Of a DNA stretch of 64,000 bases, positions 8,940 to 16,539 are shown piece after piece (position 1 is the first letter of the stretch; the number at the start of each line of letters is the position of its first letter). The stretch is taken from the NCBI RefSeq assembly GCF_019084545.1, contig NZ_JAHREP010000016.1:53923-117922 (forward strand). Reading direction: 5' to 3'. The DNA comes from Marinobacterium ramblicola (GTDB lineage Bacteria; Pseudomonadota; Gammaproteobacteria; Pseudomonadales; Balneatricaceae). The position numbers were made by a program, and so were the translations under genes. The notes below the pieces were generated by a model. It was not told the DNA's origin and searched no databases. It saw only the letters and a program-made list of their open reading frames with translations.

Positions 8940-9533
8940 ATGACAGCCCCCGTTGAAGTGAAGCTGTACTTCAATTTCCGCAGCCCCTACTGCTACCTGG
9001 CCAGCAAAAAGCTCTGGCCGATTGTCGATGACTACAACACCCAACTGGTCTGGCGCCCCGTCGGCGGCTGGGATCTGCGCTCGCCGCCGGACAGAGCCAA
9101 GAGCAAGATGCCGCTGGCCCGTCAGGATCTGGCGCGCTTTGCCCGCCGCATGGGCATTCCGGTCAACCCGCCACCGGCCGCCACCGAGCCGACGGCTGCT
9201 GGCGCCGGCTCCCTGCTGGCGGAACAGAAAGGGCTGCTGCGCCCTTACATCATCGAAGTGATGCGCGAGGAGTGGGCATACGGACGCGATATCGGTGATC
9301 CCGAAGTGCTGCTCAATGTCGGCGAACGAATTGGCCTTGATCGAGAAGAGCTGGCGATAGCGATCAGTGACAGCAGCAACCTGGCACAGCTCGAGCGCAA
9401 CGCGCAGGAAGCGGCCGAGCTCGGAGTGATCGGGGTGCCCAGCTTCGTCATCGGCGACCAGATCTTCTGGGGCCAGGACCGGATCGACTTCGTGCTCGAT
9501 GAGCTGCGCGAGATGCGCGCCGCCAAGATCTGA
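8940..9533 (+). CDS. DsbA-fold isomerase, HCCA isomerase-like
   Basis: A 197-residue member of the 2-hydroxychromene-2-carboxylate isomerase / kappa-class GST family (thioredoxin fold with an inserted helical domain). The start FNFRSPYCYL (residues 12-21) carries the conserved Ser that replaces the thioredoxin Cys. The C-terminal half has GVIGVPSFVIG followed by FWGQDRI, a hallmark of the family. Known members isomerise a ring-fission product in naphthalene catabolism using glutathione. No naphthalene genes occur in the window, so this enzyme probably acts on another cis/trans ring-cleavage product or is a glutathione-linked oxidoreductase. It is followed 61 bp later by a GST gene, forming a small glutathione-dependent pair under the divergent LysR. 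Confidence 0.8.
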   Translation: MTAPVEVKLYFNFRSPYCYLASKKLWPIVDDYNTQLVWRPVGGWDLRSPPDRAKSKMPLARQDLARFARRMGIPVNPPPAATEPTAAGAGSLLAEQKGLLRPYIIEVMREEWAYGRDIGDPEVLLNVGERIGLDREELAIAISDSSNLAQLERNAQEAAELGVIGVPSFVIGDQIFWGQDRIDFVLDELREMRAAKI

Positions 9534-9594
9534 GCCCGACCGCTACCGACACACCTTTCTATTCTTGAGTGCCTGGCACCGAGGAGGTGACCCT

Positions 9595-10209
9595 ATGTCC
9601 TCATGGATACTCTATGACAAACCGGAGTGCCCGTTCTGCTGGAAGGTCCGGCTGGCCCTGTATGAAACCGGCCAGGAGGCGAGGCTGGTCGACTCGCAGT
9701 CGCCCGAACAGCGCCCCGTCTGGCAGGCACTGACACCGAAAAAAACCGTGCCGGTACTGGTCGATGGCGACAGGCTTATCTACGAATCCAACGTGATCCT
9801 GGAGTACCTGGCCGATCTGCCCGGCACGCTGCTGCCAACGGCTCCAGCGGACAGGATTAAGGCGAGGCTGATCAATAGCTACAGCGACACGGTAATCGGC
9901 CCGGCCCTGCGCGAGGTGATCTTCGAGAAACGGGGAAAACCCGAGTCGGAGTGGGATCGGGCGCGCATTCAGGCCGGTGTCGAAGCGTTCGAACAGGCAC
10001 TGGATTACCTGGCCGATCAGCTCGGTAACAGCGAGTTTTTCACCGGACAGTACTCACTGCCCGAGTGTGCGCTGACCGCCCGTTTCGGTCTGGCCGAAGC
10101 CTATGGCGTCGCCATTCCGGAGCGGTTCACCAACCTGCAGGAGTGGTTTGCGCGGATGAAGGCGCGCCCAAGCTATCGGGCCACGGCGCCGCGCCAGCTG
10201 ATCGGCTGA
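9595..10209 (+). CDS. Glutathione S-transferase
   Basis: A 204-residue cytosolic GST. The N-terminal thioredoxin-like domain shows CPFC at residues 12-15, then KKTVPVLVDG and YESNVILEYL, which bind glutathione; the C-terminal all-helical domain begins near residue 85. The CPxC motif places it near the omega / stringent-starvation (SspA-like) or beta-type group, where a Cys is the active residue. I set the start at 9595 because a strong site (GAGGAGGTGA) lies just upstream; the frame is open further but without a start supported by a ribosome site. It probably detoxifies or isomerises electrophilic aromatic intermediates together with the preceding isomerase. Confidence 0.88.
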   Translation: MSSWILYDKPECPFCWKVRLALYETGQEARLVDSQSPEQRPVWQALTPKKTVPVLVDGDRLIYESNVILEYLADLPGTLLPTAPADRIKARLINSYSDTVIGPALREVIFEKRGKPESEWDRARIQAGVEAFEQALDYLADQLGNSEFFTGQYSLPECALTARFGLAEAYGVAIPERFTNLQEWFARMKARPSYRATAPRQLIG

Positions 10210-10233
10210 ATCAGCGCTCTCTTATCACACCCG

Positions 10234-11241
10234 TCACAGCAGACTTCTGCGGCGGGTATCGCTCGGTTTCTCGCCAAAGGTGCGCTGATACTCCCGGCTG
10301 AAGCGTCCCATATGGGTAAAACCCCAGCTCAGCGCGGCATCGGTCACCGAGATACGCTCGGCCTGCTGCTCCAGTGTGTTTTTGACCTTACGCAGCCGTA
10401 TCTGCCGCAGGTGCTCCATCGGGCTGGTCTGGCGAAAATCGTGAAACCCGGCGTACAGGGTTCTGATACTGACGCCGGCCAACTCCGCCAGCTGACCCGG
10501 GGTAAGCGCCTCCGCCGCATGGCTCTCGATATACTCCTCGACCCGCTTAACATAGCGTGGTGCCAGCGTTTGGTGCGGTTGATTCATGCGCTCGGTATAA
10601 CTGTGCGGTTGAATGGCGAGCAGCGTATTGACCACCAGTTGTTCCAGTTGTTGGCGAATCAGCAGCTGTTCGGCAGCAGCGGGACACTCCTGCAGCAGGC
10701 GGGTGAGGTAGAGCATCATGTTGCTCCAGGCCGGATCGGCCTGCCAGTTCAGCTCAGGCTTGAAACTGAGCGGCTGGTGCAGTGGCTGGCCCAGCTGCTG
10801 AGCACAGGCGCGCTCCACCGCCTCGCGTTCGATTCGGAACATCAGCATGTCGCAGTCGCCGCTCCAACGCATGCTCAGCGGCTCGGTTGGATTCAACACC
10901 GATGCCAGACGCGCGTCGCAGGCAATCCGGTCCTCTCCGCGACTGATATCAGCGAAACCGCACACCGGCATCTGGATCAGGTAGAACTGCTCCAGGTGTT
11001 CAGGGTTGATTCTGACATCGGCACCATACTTCAGCCGATTGAACTTGACCTGCCCCAGGGACAGCGAATGCATCCGCGCATCGAGCCCGGCATTCGCTTT
11101 CATATCCAGGCGGTGCGGTTTGTACGCCGCCGCCACCTCGTCGCGAACCTCTTCCAGGGTCACCGAGCGGAACAGCAGCCGGTTTGCGTCGTGCTTCAAA
11201 GCCTTCTGTATACAGGGAGACAGAGTCCTGCCTGATAACAT
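10234..11241 (-). CDS. AraC-family regulator (paralogue of the one at 16.5 kb)
   Basis: A 335-residue regulator with an N-terminal AraC-binding-like domain (about residues 25-210) and a C-terminal double helix-turn-helix (about 235-335: LAELAGVSIRTLYAGF and SVTDAALSWGFTHMGRFSREY). The start is supported by GGGAGGT four bases upstream. Over the C-terminal domain it is strikingly similar to the AraC protein encoded at 16540-17553, including ALTPxxLAE, RTLYAGFHxFRQ and GEKPSxT. The two paralogues bracket the indole-oxidation operon. Regulators of this class (AntR, BenR/XylS and iif/ind-type activators) respond to aromatic acids or indoles. Target and ligand are inferred from position only. Confidence 0.88.
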   Translation of the reverse strand: MLSGRTLSPCIQKALKHDANRLLFRSVTLEEVRDEVAAAYKPHRLDMKANAGLDARMHSLSLGQVKFNRLKYGADVRINPEHLEQFYLIQMPVCGFADISRGEDRIACDARLASVLNPTEPLSMRWSGDCDMLMFRIEREAVERACAQQLGQPLHQPLSFKPELNWQADPAWSNMMLYLTRLLQECPAAAEQLLIRQQLEQLVVNTLLAIQPHSYTERMNQPHQTLAPRYVKRVEEYIESHAAEALTPGQLAELAGVSIRTLYAGFHDFRQTSPMEHLRQIRLRKVKNTLEQQAERISVTDAALSWGFTHMGRFSREYQRTFGEKPSDTRRRSLL

Positions 11242-11420
11242 ACAGACCTCCCGTTTTTTTATTGCGTTAGATCAACTTATAGGTACGAGGGGCTTGAAAT
11301 ATTGTTTTGATCAGCATACAGGCAGCCGATGCAGATTTGAGCAGGGTGGCGGATATTTCTGCACTGAACGGACACTGGCTGCACTAATCGGCTTCCAGCA
11401 CACTCAAGGCGAGAAGAAGT

Positions 11421-11436
11421 AGCCCGTTTTCGGGCT
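11421..11436. other. Small perfect hairpin
   Basis: AGCCCG-TTTT-CGGGCT, a six-base-pair stem with a four-base loop, sits between the AraC gene and the end of the channel gene. No T run follows on either strand, so I do not call it a terminator. Confidence 0.35.
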
Positions 11437-11459
11437 CTGCAATGCAGTAGGATGAGGTC

Positions 11460-11486
11460 AAAAAGGCCGGCCAGGGCTGGCCGGCC
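11460..11486 (-). terminator. Intrinsic terminator of the indole operon
   Basis: A perfect ten-base-pair stem GGCCGGCCAG / CTGGCCGGCC with a two-base loop (11465-11486), followed on the minus strand by TTTTT. It lies 11 bases beyond the stop of the channel gene, the last gene of the five-gene operon. Confidence 0.85.
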
Positions 11487-11497
11487 AATAACGGCTA

Positions 11498-12391
11498 TCA
11501 GAAGGGGACGATAGTCTTGATCCAGAAGGCGCTGCCCTCCGGGCGGTTTTCCACGGCGAACTCCTGCTGGTACTTCAACGACAGGAAGAACCCCTTGCCG
11601 CTGTCGTATTTCACACTCGGGCCGATCGCGAACGCCTGGCCCTTGTTGCCGATGTCGACGCCGTTGACTTCGTCGCCGGTTACCTGCTTATAGCCGTAAC
11701 CGCCCACACCGACGGTCCAGTTCGGGCTCACGCCCCAACCGACGGCGTAGTCGAAGTGGAACTCCTGACCGGACTGGTAGTTGGTGTCATCGTTCTCGAA
11801 GTTGTAGTCGTACATCAACTTCACATCAGCGTTCAGGCCGGCGGGATCGACCCAGGACGCCGCATAAACCGCCTGTGCCGCCCAGTAGTTGCGACCGATA
11901 TTAGCCAGGTCGTTCTTGTCGTACTCGCCGGTCGGCACAAAGATATCGAAGCCTACCGCCGTGTGCAGGTTGGGGCTGTGGTGGTAGGAGAGCGCCAGGG
12001 TCAGATCCAGGTCCCCCACTCCGCGATTGCTCTGGCTGAAGCCGTTGACCGACACGTCCAGATCGACCAGCGGCAGCAGTGCCGCAGCGAACAGCTGGCC
12101 GCCCAGGATCGTCTTGTCGGTGACCCAAACCAGGCGCGGCGCGACCACGTTGGCCTCAAGGTCGAAGTCGATCGGCAGTGCGTCGCCGGAACCGTCGTTC
12201 AGCTCATCGGCGCTGTAGTGCTGAGCGTAGATCAGCGGGTACACGCCCGGCGGCGGCAACGCGCCCATCAGGTAGTTTTCCGCCCCCATCGGGTAGTTCG
12301 AGCCGCCGCCCTCGGTGGCCTGAACCGTGGTCGAACAGAGCATGGCGATGCTCACGGCCAGCGCGAGCTTCATTGGTGTGCGAACTGTCAT
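11498..12391 (-). CDS. Outer-membrane channel-like protein, MetA-pathway phenol degradation family
   Basis: A 297-residue secreted beta-strand-rich protein matching the family annotated as MetA-pathway of phenol degradation (SphA-like). A signal peptide of about 25 residues ends CSTTVQA-TEGGGSNYPMGAENYLMG, where the GxxNYPxGxE motif is typical of this family. Alternating aromatic/polar strands and a C-terminal aromatic residue (VPF) fit an outer-membrane barrel. It probably carries the hydrophobic aromatic substrate, here perhaps indole, across the outer membrane. It is the last gene of the operon with the indole oxygenase and reductase, and a strong terminator follows. The transport role is a family-level inference and is not proven. 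Confidence 0.78.
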   Translation of the reverse strand: MTVRTPMKLALAVSIAMLCSTTVQATEGGGSNYPMGAENYLMGALPPPGVYPLIYAQHYSADELNDGSGDALPIDFDLEANVVAPRLVWVTDKTILGGQLFAAALLPLVDLDVSVNGFSQSNRGVGDLDLTLALSYHHSPNLHTAVGFDIFVPTGEYDKNDLANIGRNYWAAQAVYAASWVDPAGLNADVKLMYDYNFENDDTNYQSGQEFHFDYAVGWGVSPNWTVGVGGYGYKQVTGDEVNGVDIGNKGQAFAIGPSVKYDSGKGFFLSLKYQQEFAVENRPEGSAFWIKTIVPF

Positions 12392-12456
12392 CTATTACTT
12401 TCCTTTATTGTTGGGCTGGCTTGGCTCCGCCCTGTGGACGGAGCCTGAACAGGTAC

Positions 12457-12984
12457 TCACGACTGCAAGCGGGCGAAGGCCCCCCGGTAAAACAGCAGCG
12501 GATCACCGGGTTCGGCGGCGAAGGCATCGACACGGCCCACGATCAGCAGGTGATCACCCAGCTCCTGGGTGAAGCTGACCGTGCACTCCAGGTGCGCCTG
12601 AGCACCCTCCAGCAGCGGCACGCTATGCACGTTGGTTCCATATGCCACGTCCTGGAATTTGTCCGCCACCGGGCGTGCGAACTGCAGTGCCAGCTCTTGG
12701 TGCTGGGAGCCGAGGATGTTGATCGCGAAGGGTTTGCCCTGCTGGAACAGCTGCACGTTGGGCGACTTCAACGCCAGGCTCCACAGCACCAGCGGCGGAT
12801 CCAGCGACAGCGAGGAGAAGGAGTTGGCGGTGATCCCCACCGGACGTCCATCGCGCCCCGGCGCCGTGACCACCGTCACCCCGGTGGCAAACAGTCCCAG
12901 CGTATTGCGCAGCTCGCGCGGGTCGATCTGGTTGGCCGGTGTGAACTCCGTACGCTCGGCAACAGCAAGGTTTGAAGTGGTCAT
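12457..12984 (-). CDS. iifD: Flavin reductase of the indole/styrene monooxygenase system
   Basis: A 175-residue flavin reductase-like protein (HpaC/StyB type). Conserved features are RNTLGLFATGVTVVT, GITANSFSSLSLDPPLVL and FAINIL, which build the FMN/FAD pocket. It uses NAD(P)H to make reduced flavin for the adjacent two-component oxygenase, whose stop codon lies nine bases upstream. The start has an ideal site (GGAGG). In iif and sty operons the reductase gene also directly follows the oxygenase gene. Assignment as IifD rests on this gene order and on the oxygenase being indole-type. Confidence 0.85.
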   Translation of the reverse strand: MTTSNLAVAERTEFTPANQIDPRELRNTLGLFATGVTVVTAPGRDGRPVGITANSFSSLSLDPPLVLWSLALKSPNVQLFQQGKPFAINILGSQHQELALQFARPVADKFQDVAYGTNVHSVPLLEGAQAHLECTVSFTQELGDHLLIVGRVDAFAAEPGDPLLFYRGAFARLQS

Positions 12985-12993
12985 CTCTACCTC

Positions 12994-14226
12994 CTATGCC
13001 ATGTGGCTTTTGATGACGTCCGCGCAGGCAGCGGGATCTTTCCACCAGGGCATGAATCCGGTCGGATCGTTGAAGCCGTTGGCGATGCGCGCGGCCAGCG
13101 AGGCGGACTGCTGGGCGGCACCAAGCAGTTCGAGGATGTGCTGCGGCGGCGGCAACAGCAGGCTGTTGGTCCAATCCACCACGCCGTTGGCGTAGGCCCA
13201 GTAGGATTCGAAGGTGGCCTGCATCCAGTTCTCGTCGAACGGCCGGTCGCCGCGCGCCTTGATTGCATCCAGGTAGATACGGCAACACTTGGAGGCGTTG
13301 TTGGAGCCCTGCCCGGTGATCGGATCGTTGACCACCAGCGCGTCGGCGATGCCCATGATCTTGCGCCCCGAGGGCAGCGTTGCCACCGGTTTGCGTACCG
13401 TGGGTGGGAAGCGCCCGGCCAACACGCCGTTGTCGTCGGTCAGCTCGACCGACTGGCAACGCTTGGCCTCGGCCGGGGCGAAGGTGTTGATGATCTCCAG
13501 GCTGCGGGCCAGATGCTGCTGTGGTGTCTGCACATCCTGCCAGCAGTCCATCGGACCGCCCGGTACACCTTCGAACACCATGATCTCGCAGGGACCACTG
13601 TTGGTCAGCGCCGGGAAGCAGAAGTACTCGCCGACGCCGGGAATCAGGTTGAAGGCAACGCGGGAGAACGGCTCCACCGGCTGCATGCCGTGCACGTAGG
13701 TCAGCGCCAGTGCCCGCTGCGGCTTGTCGAAGGTGGAGCGGACGCTATCGCGCTCGAACAGGCCGACGATATCGCCCTTGCCTGCCGCCACCAGCACCAG
13801 ATCGTAGGCTTGGGCCAGCTCCTCGAGCACGTCGATATCTACGTCGCGGATCTGCAGATCGCCGCCGAGGCGAACGAACTCGTCCATCCACACCGGCATC
13901 TTCACCCGCTGGTCGACCGACTGAGCGGGCTTGTCCAGGCGTGCCGCCCACTCGATCAGGTTGCTGCCGGCGTTGGCCGGGTCCGGCACACGCAGGCCGA
14001 TCCCCTCCACCGGCGGGCAGTCGTTCTCCCAGAAATTGATCCCCAGGTCGCGCTCGTTCTGCAGCGCCATGTCGAACATACACTGGCTGGACATCACCTT
14101 GCCGGCCTTGATCTGCTCGCCGGTGCGGTTGGACAGGATGGATACTTCGTAGCCCGCCTTGAGCAGGCCGATACCGGTCTGCAGGCCTGATTGGCCTGCG
14201 CCGACGATTGCGATTTTGCGTGTCAT
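12994..14226 (-). CDS. iifC: StyA-like flavin monooxygenase, probable indole oxygenase
   Basis: A 410-residue single-component flavoprotein oxygenase that takes reduced FAD from a separate reductase. The N-terminal Rossmann motif GAGQSG (residues 9-14) is intact, and the protein spans the whole StyA length. Family members epoxidise styrene or indole. The neighbours decide for indole: an SDR, a DLH/NTF2 fusion, a flavin reductase and an AraC regulator, the set described for indole-to-anthranilate conversion in Acinetobacter (iif) and Cupriavidus (ind). Oxidation of indole at C2-C3 would start the route, and in heterologous hosts such enzymes often make indigo. There is no styrene-oxide isomerase or phenylacetaldehyde dehydrogenase nearby, which argues against a styrene role. 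Confidence 0.85.
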   Translation of the reverse strand: MTRKIAIVGAGQSGLQTGIGLLKAGYEVSILSNRTGEQIKAGKVMSSQCMFDMALQNERDLGINFWENDCPPVEGIGLRVPDPANAGSNLIEWAARLDKPAQSVDQRVKMPVWMDEFVRLGGDLQIRDVDIDVLEELAQAYDLVLVAAGKGDIVGLFERDSVRSTFDKPQRALALTYVHGMQPVEPFSRVAFNLIPGVGEYFCFPALTNSGPCEIMVFEGVPGGPMDCWQDVQTPQQHLARSLEIINTFAPAEAKRCQSVELTDDNGVLAGRFPPTVRKPVATLPSGRKIMGIADALVVNDPITGQGSNNASKCCRIYLDAIKARGDRPFDENWMQATFESYWAYANGVVDWTNSLLLPPPQHILELLGAAQQSASLAARIANGFNDPTGFMPWWKDPAACADVIKSHMA

Positions 14227-14280
14227 GGGATGACTCTCCTGATCTGTTGTTCTTGTAGTGGCCTTGGGCCGGGTGTTGGG

Positions 14281-15069
14281 TTATTCCGCCAGTTTCGGGA
14301 TCGCGGGCTCCTGCTGCTCCGGCCCCAGCGCGGAGTAGCCGCCATCGACGGCGTAGTCGGCGCCGGTCACGAAGCTGGCTTTGGACGAACAGAGGAACAG
14401 CACCACCTCGGCCACCTCCTGCGGATTGCCCAGGCGACCGAGCATGTGGAAGGGAGCGGCGACGCGATCCGCCTTGTCACGGTTGCCGCCGCTGACCTCG
14501 CCGATGACGCGGGACCAGGTCCAGCCTGGCGACACCGAGTTGACGCGGATGGCGTCCGGGGCGAAATCCAGCGCCATGCTGCGGGTCAGGTGTTTCATTG
14601 CCGCCTTGCTCGCCGGATAGATCCAGCGTCCGGTCTGCGCCGCCTGGGCGGAGATGCTGGTGAAGTTGACGATCGCCCCTGCCCCGCTGGCCTTGAGCCA
14701 GGGGCGTACGAACTTGGCCGCCATCACCGCGCTGACCAGGTTGATATCCAGCGCCTTGAGCCAGTCGGCGCGGCTCGATTCGACGCCGTCATCGATATAA
14801 CTGCAGGCCAGGTTGATCAGATAATCGATACCGCCGAACTGTTCGGCGGTGCGCGCGGCGGCAGACTTCAGTTGCTCGTCGTCGGTGATATCGGTTTCGA
14901 TGAACAGTGCCGAGGCGCCCAGTTCATCGGCCAACCTGGCGCCGCCGACGGCATCCACATCGAGGATCGCCACCCTGGCACCTGCGGCGACAAAGGCTTT
15001 GGCCAGTTCGGCGCCGATCAGCGTGGCACCGCCGGTAATCAGTGCTACTCGGTTATCAAGCGTGCTCAT
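14281..15069 (-). CDS. iifB: Short-chain dehydrogenase, probable indole dihydrodiol dehydrogenase
   Basis: A 262-residue classical SDR with the cofactor loop TGGATLIG near residue 13, the catalytic Ser in NFTSIS, and YPASK (Tyr-x3-Lys) near residue 155. I start it at the ATG 15067-15069, which has GAGGAGGTGAGC directly before it; an upstream GTG lies inside that ribosome site. It probably oxidises the 2,3-dihydroxyindoline formed by the oxygenase to 3-hydroxyindolin-2-one, the role shown for IifB in Acinetobacter. It is separated by 11 bases from the upstream fusion-protein gene and by 54 from the oxygenase gene. The role is inferred from operon order; the SDR call is certain. Confidence 0.85.
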   Translation of the reverse strand: MSTLDNRVALITGGATLIGAELAKAFVAAGARVAILDVDAVGGARLADELGASALFIETDITDDEQLKSAAARTAEQFGGIDYLINLACSYIDDGVESSRADWLKALDINLVSAVMAAKFVRPWLKASGAGAIVNFTSISAQAAQTGRWIYPASKAAMKHLTRSMALDFAPDAIRVNSVSPGWTWSRVIGEVSGGNRDKADRVAAPFHMLGRLGNPQEVAEVVLFLCSSKASFVTGADYAVDGGYSALGPEQQEPAIPKLAE

Positions 15070-15079
15070 GCTCACCTCC

Positions 15080-16315
15080 TCAATCCTTGCCTGCGCTGCT
15101 GGCCCAGCTGGCCATCAATTCGTTGGAGGGCAGGGTTTCGTCGAGCAGCTTGGCCGCGGTTTCGCGCCCGGCCACCGGCAGACCTTCAGGGTCCAGTACG
15201 CCGAGTTGCACCAGCACCGTGGCCTGATCCCAGTAGATGTGCTCGTGGTAGAGCTTGTCGCCGCGGAACTTGACCACCGCCACCAGCGGGATCTCCACAT
15301 ACTTGCCGGTCGGCGCGATACCCGGCACCAGCCAGTCGATCTCGCGGTCGTGGGTGAAGCAGAACAGCAGCTCGTCGACGATCTGGGTGTCGCCGATGGT
15401 GCGCGAGATCGGGATCAGCTTGGTGTCGTCTGGGTTGGAGTCAACGAAGTGGTGCTTGTAGAAGCGGTACAGATCCTTGTAACCGACACCGCCGGTCAGG
15501 GTCGGGATATGGTTGACGTAGGGCTGGGCGACCATGGTCGCCATGGTGTCATCCACATTGCGGGTGGCGAATTCATATTCGCAGTGCTTGTCCCAGAGAT
15601 AGGACAGGTCGTAGTTAGGACCGATGGTGCGACGCAGCGCGGTAACGGAGCGCTGATGCGCCATCAATGCCGAAGGCTTGTGGTAATGCTCGGAACCAGC
15701 ACGAGCAAAGGCGTGGTCGGCATCCGGGTAGAGGTAGAGTTCCATGTTCGCGCGCCCCTGCAGCGCGGCGAACAGCCGCTCGCGCGCCTCGGCCGGGCAG
15801 TATTCATCCTTCTCGGCGAAGTGCAGCACCAACTTGCCCTTGATGTTGTCCGCCTCGTCGAGATGGTTCTCCATCCCCATGCCGTAGTAACCGATCGCCG
15901 CATCCACATCGCAACGACAGGCGCTCAGGTAGGCCAGACGACCACCGAGACAGAAGCCGAGTACCCCGACACCACCGGTGAACTCATCCAGACCCTTGAG
16001 TGCCTCGATGGTAGCGGCGATATCCTCGATCCCTTTGTCCTGATCAAAGCCCTGGTAGAAACCGAACGCCTTTTTCCAGGACTCGACATCGTAGTTAAGT
16101 TCTACCCCGGGCTCCTGGCGCCAGAACAGGTCGGGAACCACGACCACGTAGCCCTCCTCCGCGTAGTAGTCGGCCACCTGGCGCATGGTGTCGTTGACAC
16201 CGAAGATCTCCTGCAGCAGTACGAGACCCGGCCCCTTGCCGCAGGCCGGAACCGATACATATGCATTGAACTGACCGCTGCCGTCTTGCGCCGATATTGT
16301 TATTGATCTCTTCAT
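15080..16315 (-). CDS. iifA: Dienelactone-hydrolase-like / NTF2-like fusion, probable IifA-type ring-opening enzyme
   Basis: A 411-residue two-domain protein. Residues about 1-240 form an alpha/beta-hydrolase of the dienelactone hydrolase family: GLVLLQEIFGVN near the N-terminus, the nucleophile elbow GFCLGG with Cys as nucleophile, and a C-terminal His in DADHAFA. Residues about 270-410 form a SnoaL/NTF2-like domain. I use the ATG at 16313-16315 (preceded by GAGGCA); the frame is open 31 codons upstream without support. First gene of the indole operon. In Acinetobacter the operon partner IifA turns 3-hydroxyindolin-2-one into anthranilate as a cofactor-independent oxygenase. I assign that role by gene order and cannot verify homology here. 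A plain hydrolase is the alternative. Confidence 0.72.
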   Translation of the reverse strand: MKRSITISAQDGSGQFNAYVSVPACGKGPGLVLLQEIFGVNDTMRQVADYYAEEGYVVVVPDLFWRQEPGVELNYDVESWKKAFGFYQGFDQDKGIEDIAATIEALKGLDEFTGGVGVLGFCLGGRLAYLSACRCDVDAAIGYYGMGMENHLDEADNIKGKLVLHFAEKDEYCPAEARERLFAALQGRANMELYLYPDADHAFARAGSEHYHKPSALMAHQRSVTALRRTIGPNYDLSYLWDKHCEYEFATRNVDDTMATMVAQPYVNHIPTLTGGVGYKDLYRFYKHHFVDSNPDDTKLIPISRTIGDTQIVDELLFCFTHDREIDWLVPGIAPTGKYVEIPLVAVVKFRGDKLYHEHIYWDQATVLVQLGVLDPEGLPVAGRETAAKLLDETLPSNELMASWASSAGKD

Positions 16316-16539
16316 TGGGTGCCTCTGCTTTGAATATTTCAGAACCGTGGGTTCATATTTACAAAGCGGTTCAGGGCTTACGTGCCGAATATGGCAGCGA
16401 CTATCCAATTAGTGCGAAAAATTCAATTTGGGAGATCTATTCGGGAATTAAACTTGGTTACTATAGGGCTGGGTTAAATAGCGGCGTAGACCGTTAGCGA
16501 AAATAAAATAAAAGTGCCCCAACATATGAGAAGTAGCCA
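16316..16539. promoter_or_regulatory. Divergent promoter region of the indole operon and its AraC regulator
   Basis: A 224-bp AT-rich gap between iifA (minus) and the AraC gene (plus). On the minus strand at 16402-16416 there is CGCA-N6-GGATA, close to the XylS-class half-site TGCA-N6-GGNTA. A weaker similar block (TGCC-N6-GGCAC) starts 20 bases further towards iifA. This fits an AraC-type operator but only one half-site is good. Confidence 0.4.

Noticed and set aside
12994..14226. Styrene monooxygenase of a styrene operon
   Set aside because: The oxygenase is StyA-like, but styrene-oxide isomerase and phenylacetaldehyde dehydrogenase are missing and the neighbours match indole oxidation.
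14849..16306. A 485-codon plus-strand frame opposite the indole operon start
   Set aside because: No domain, overlaps two well-supported minus-strand genes, and has no ribosome site.
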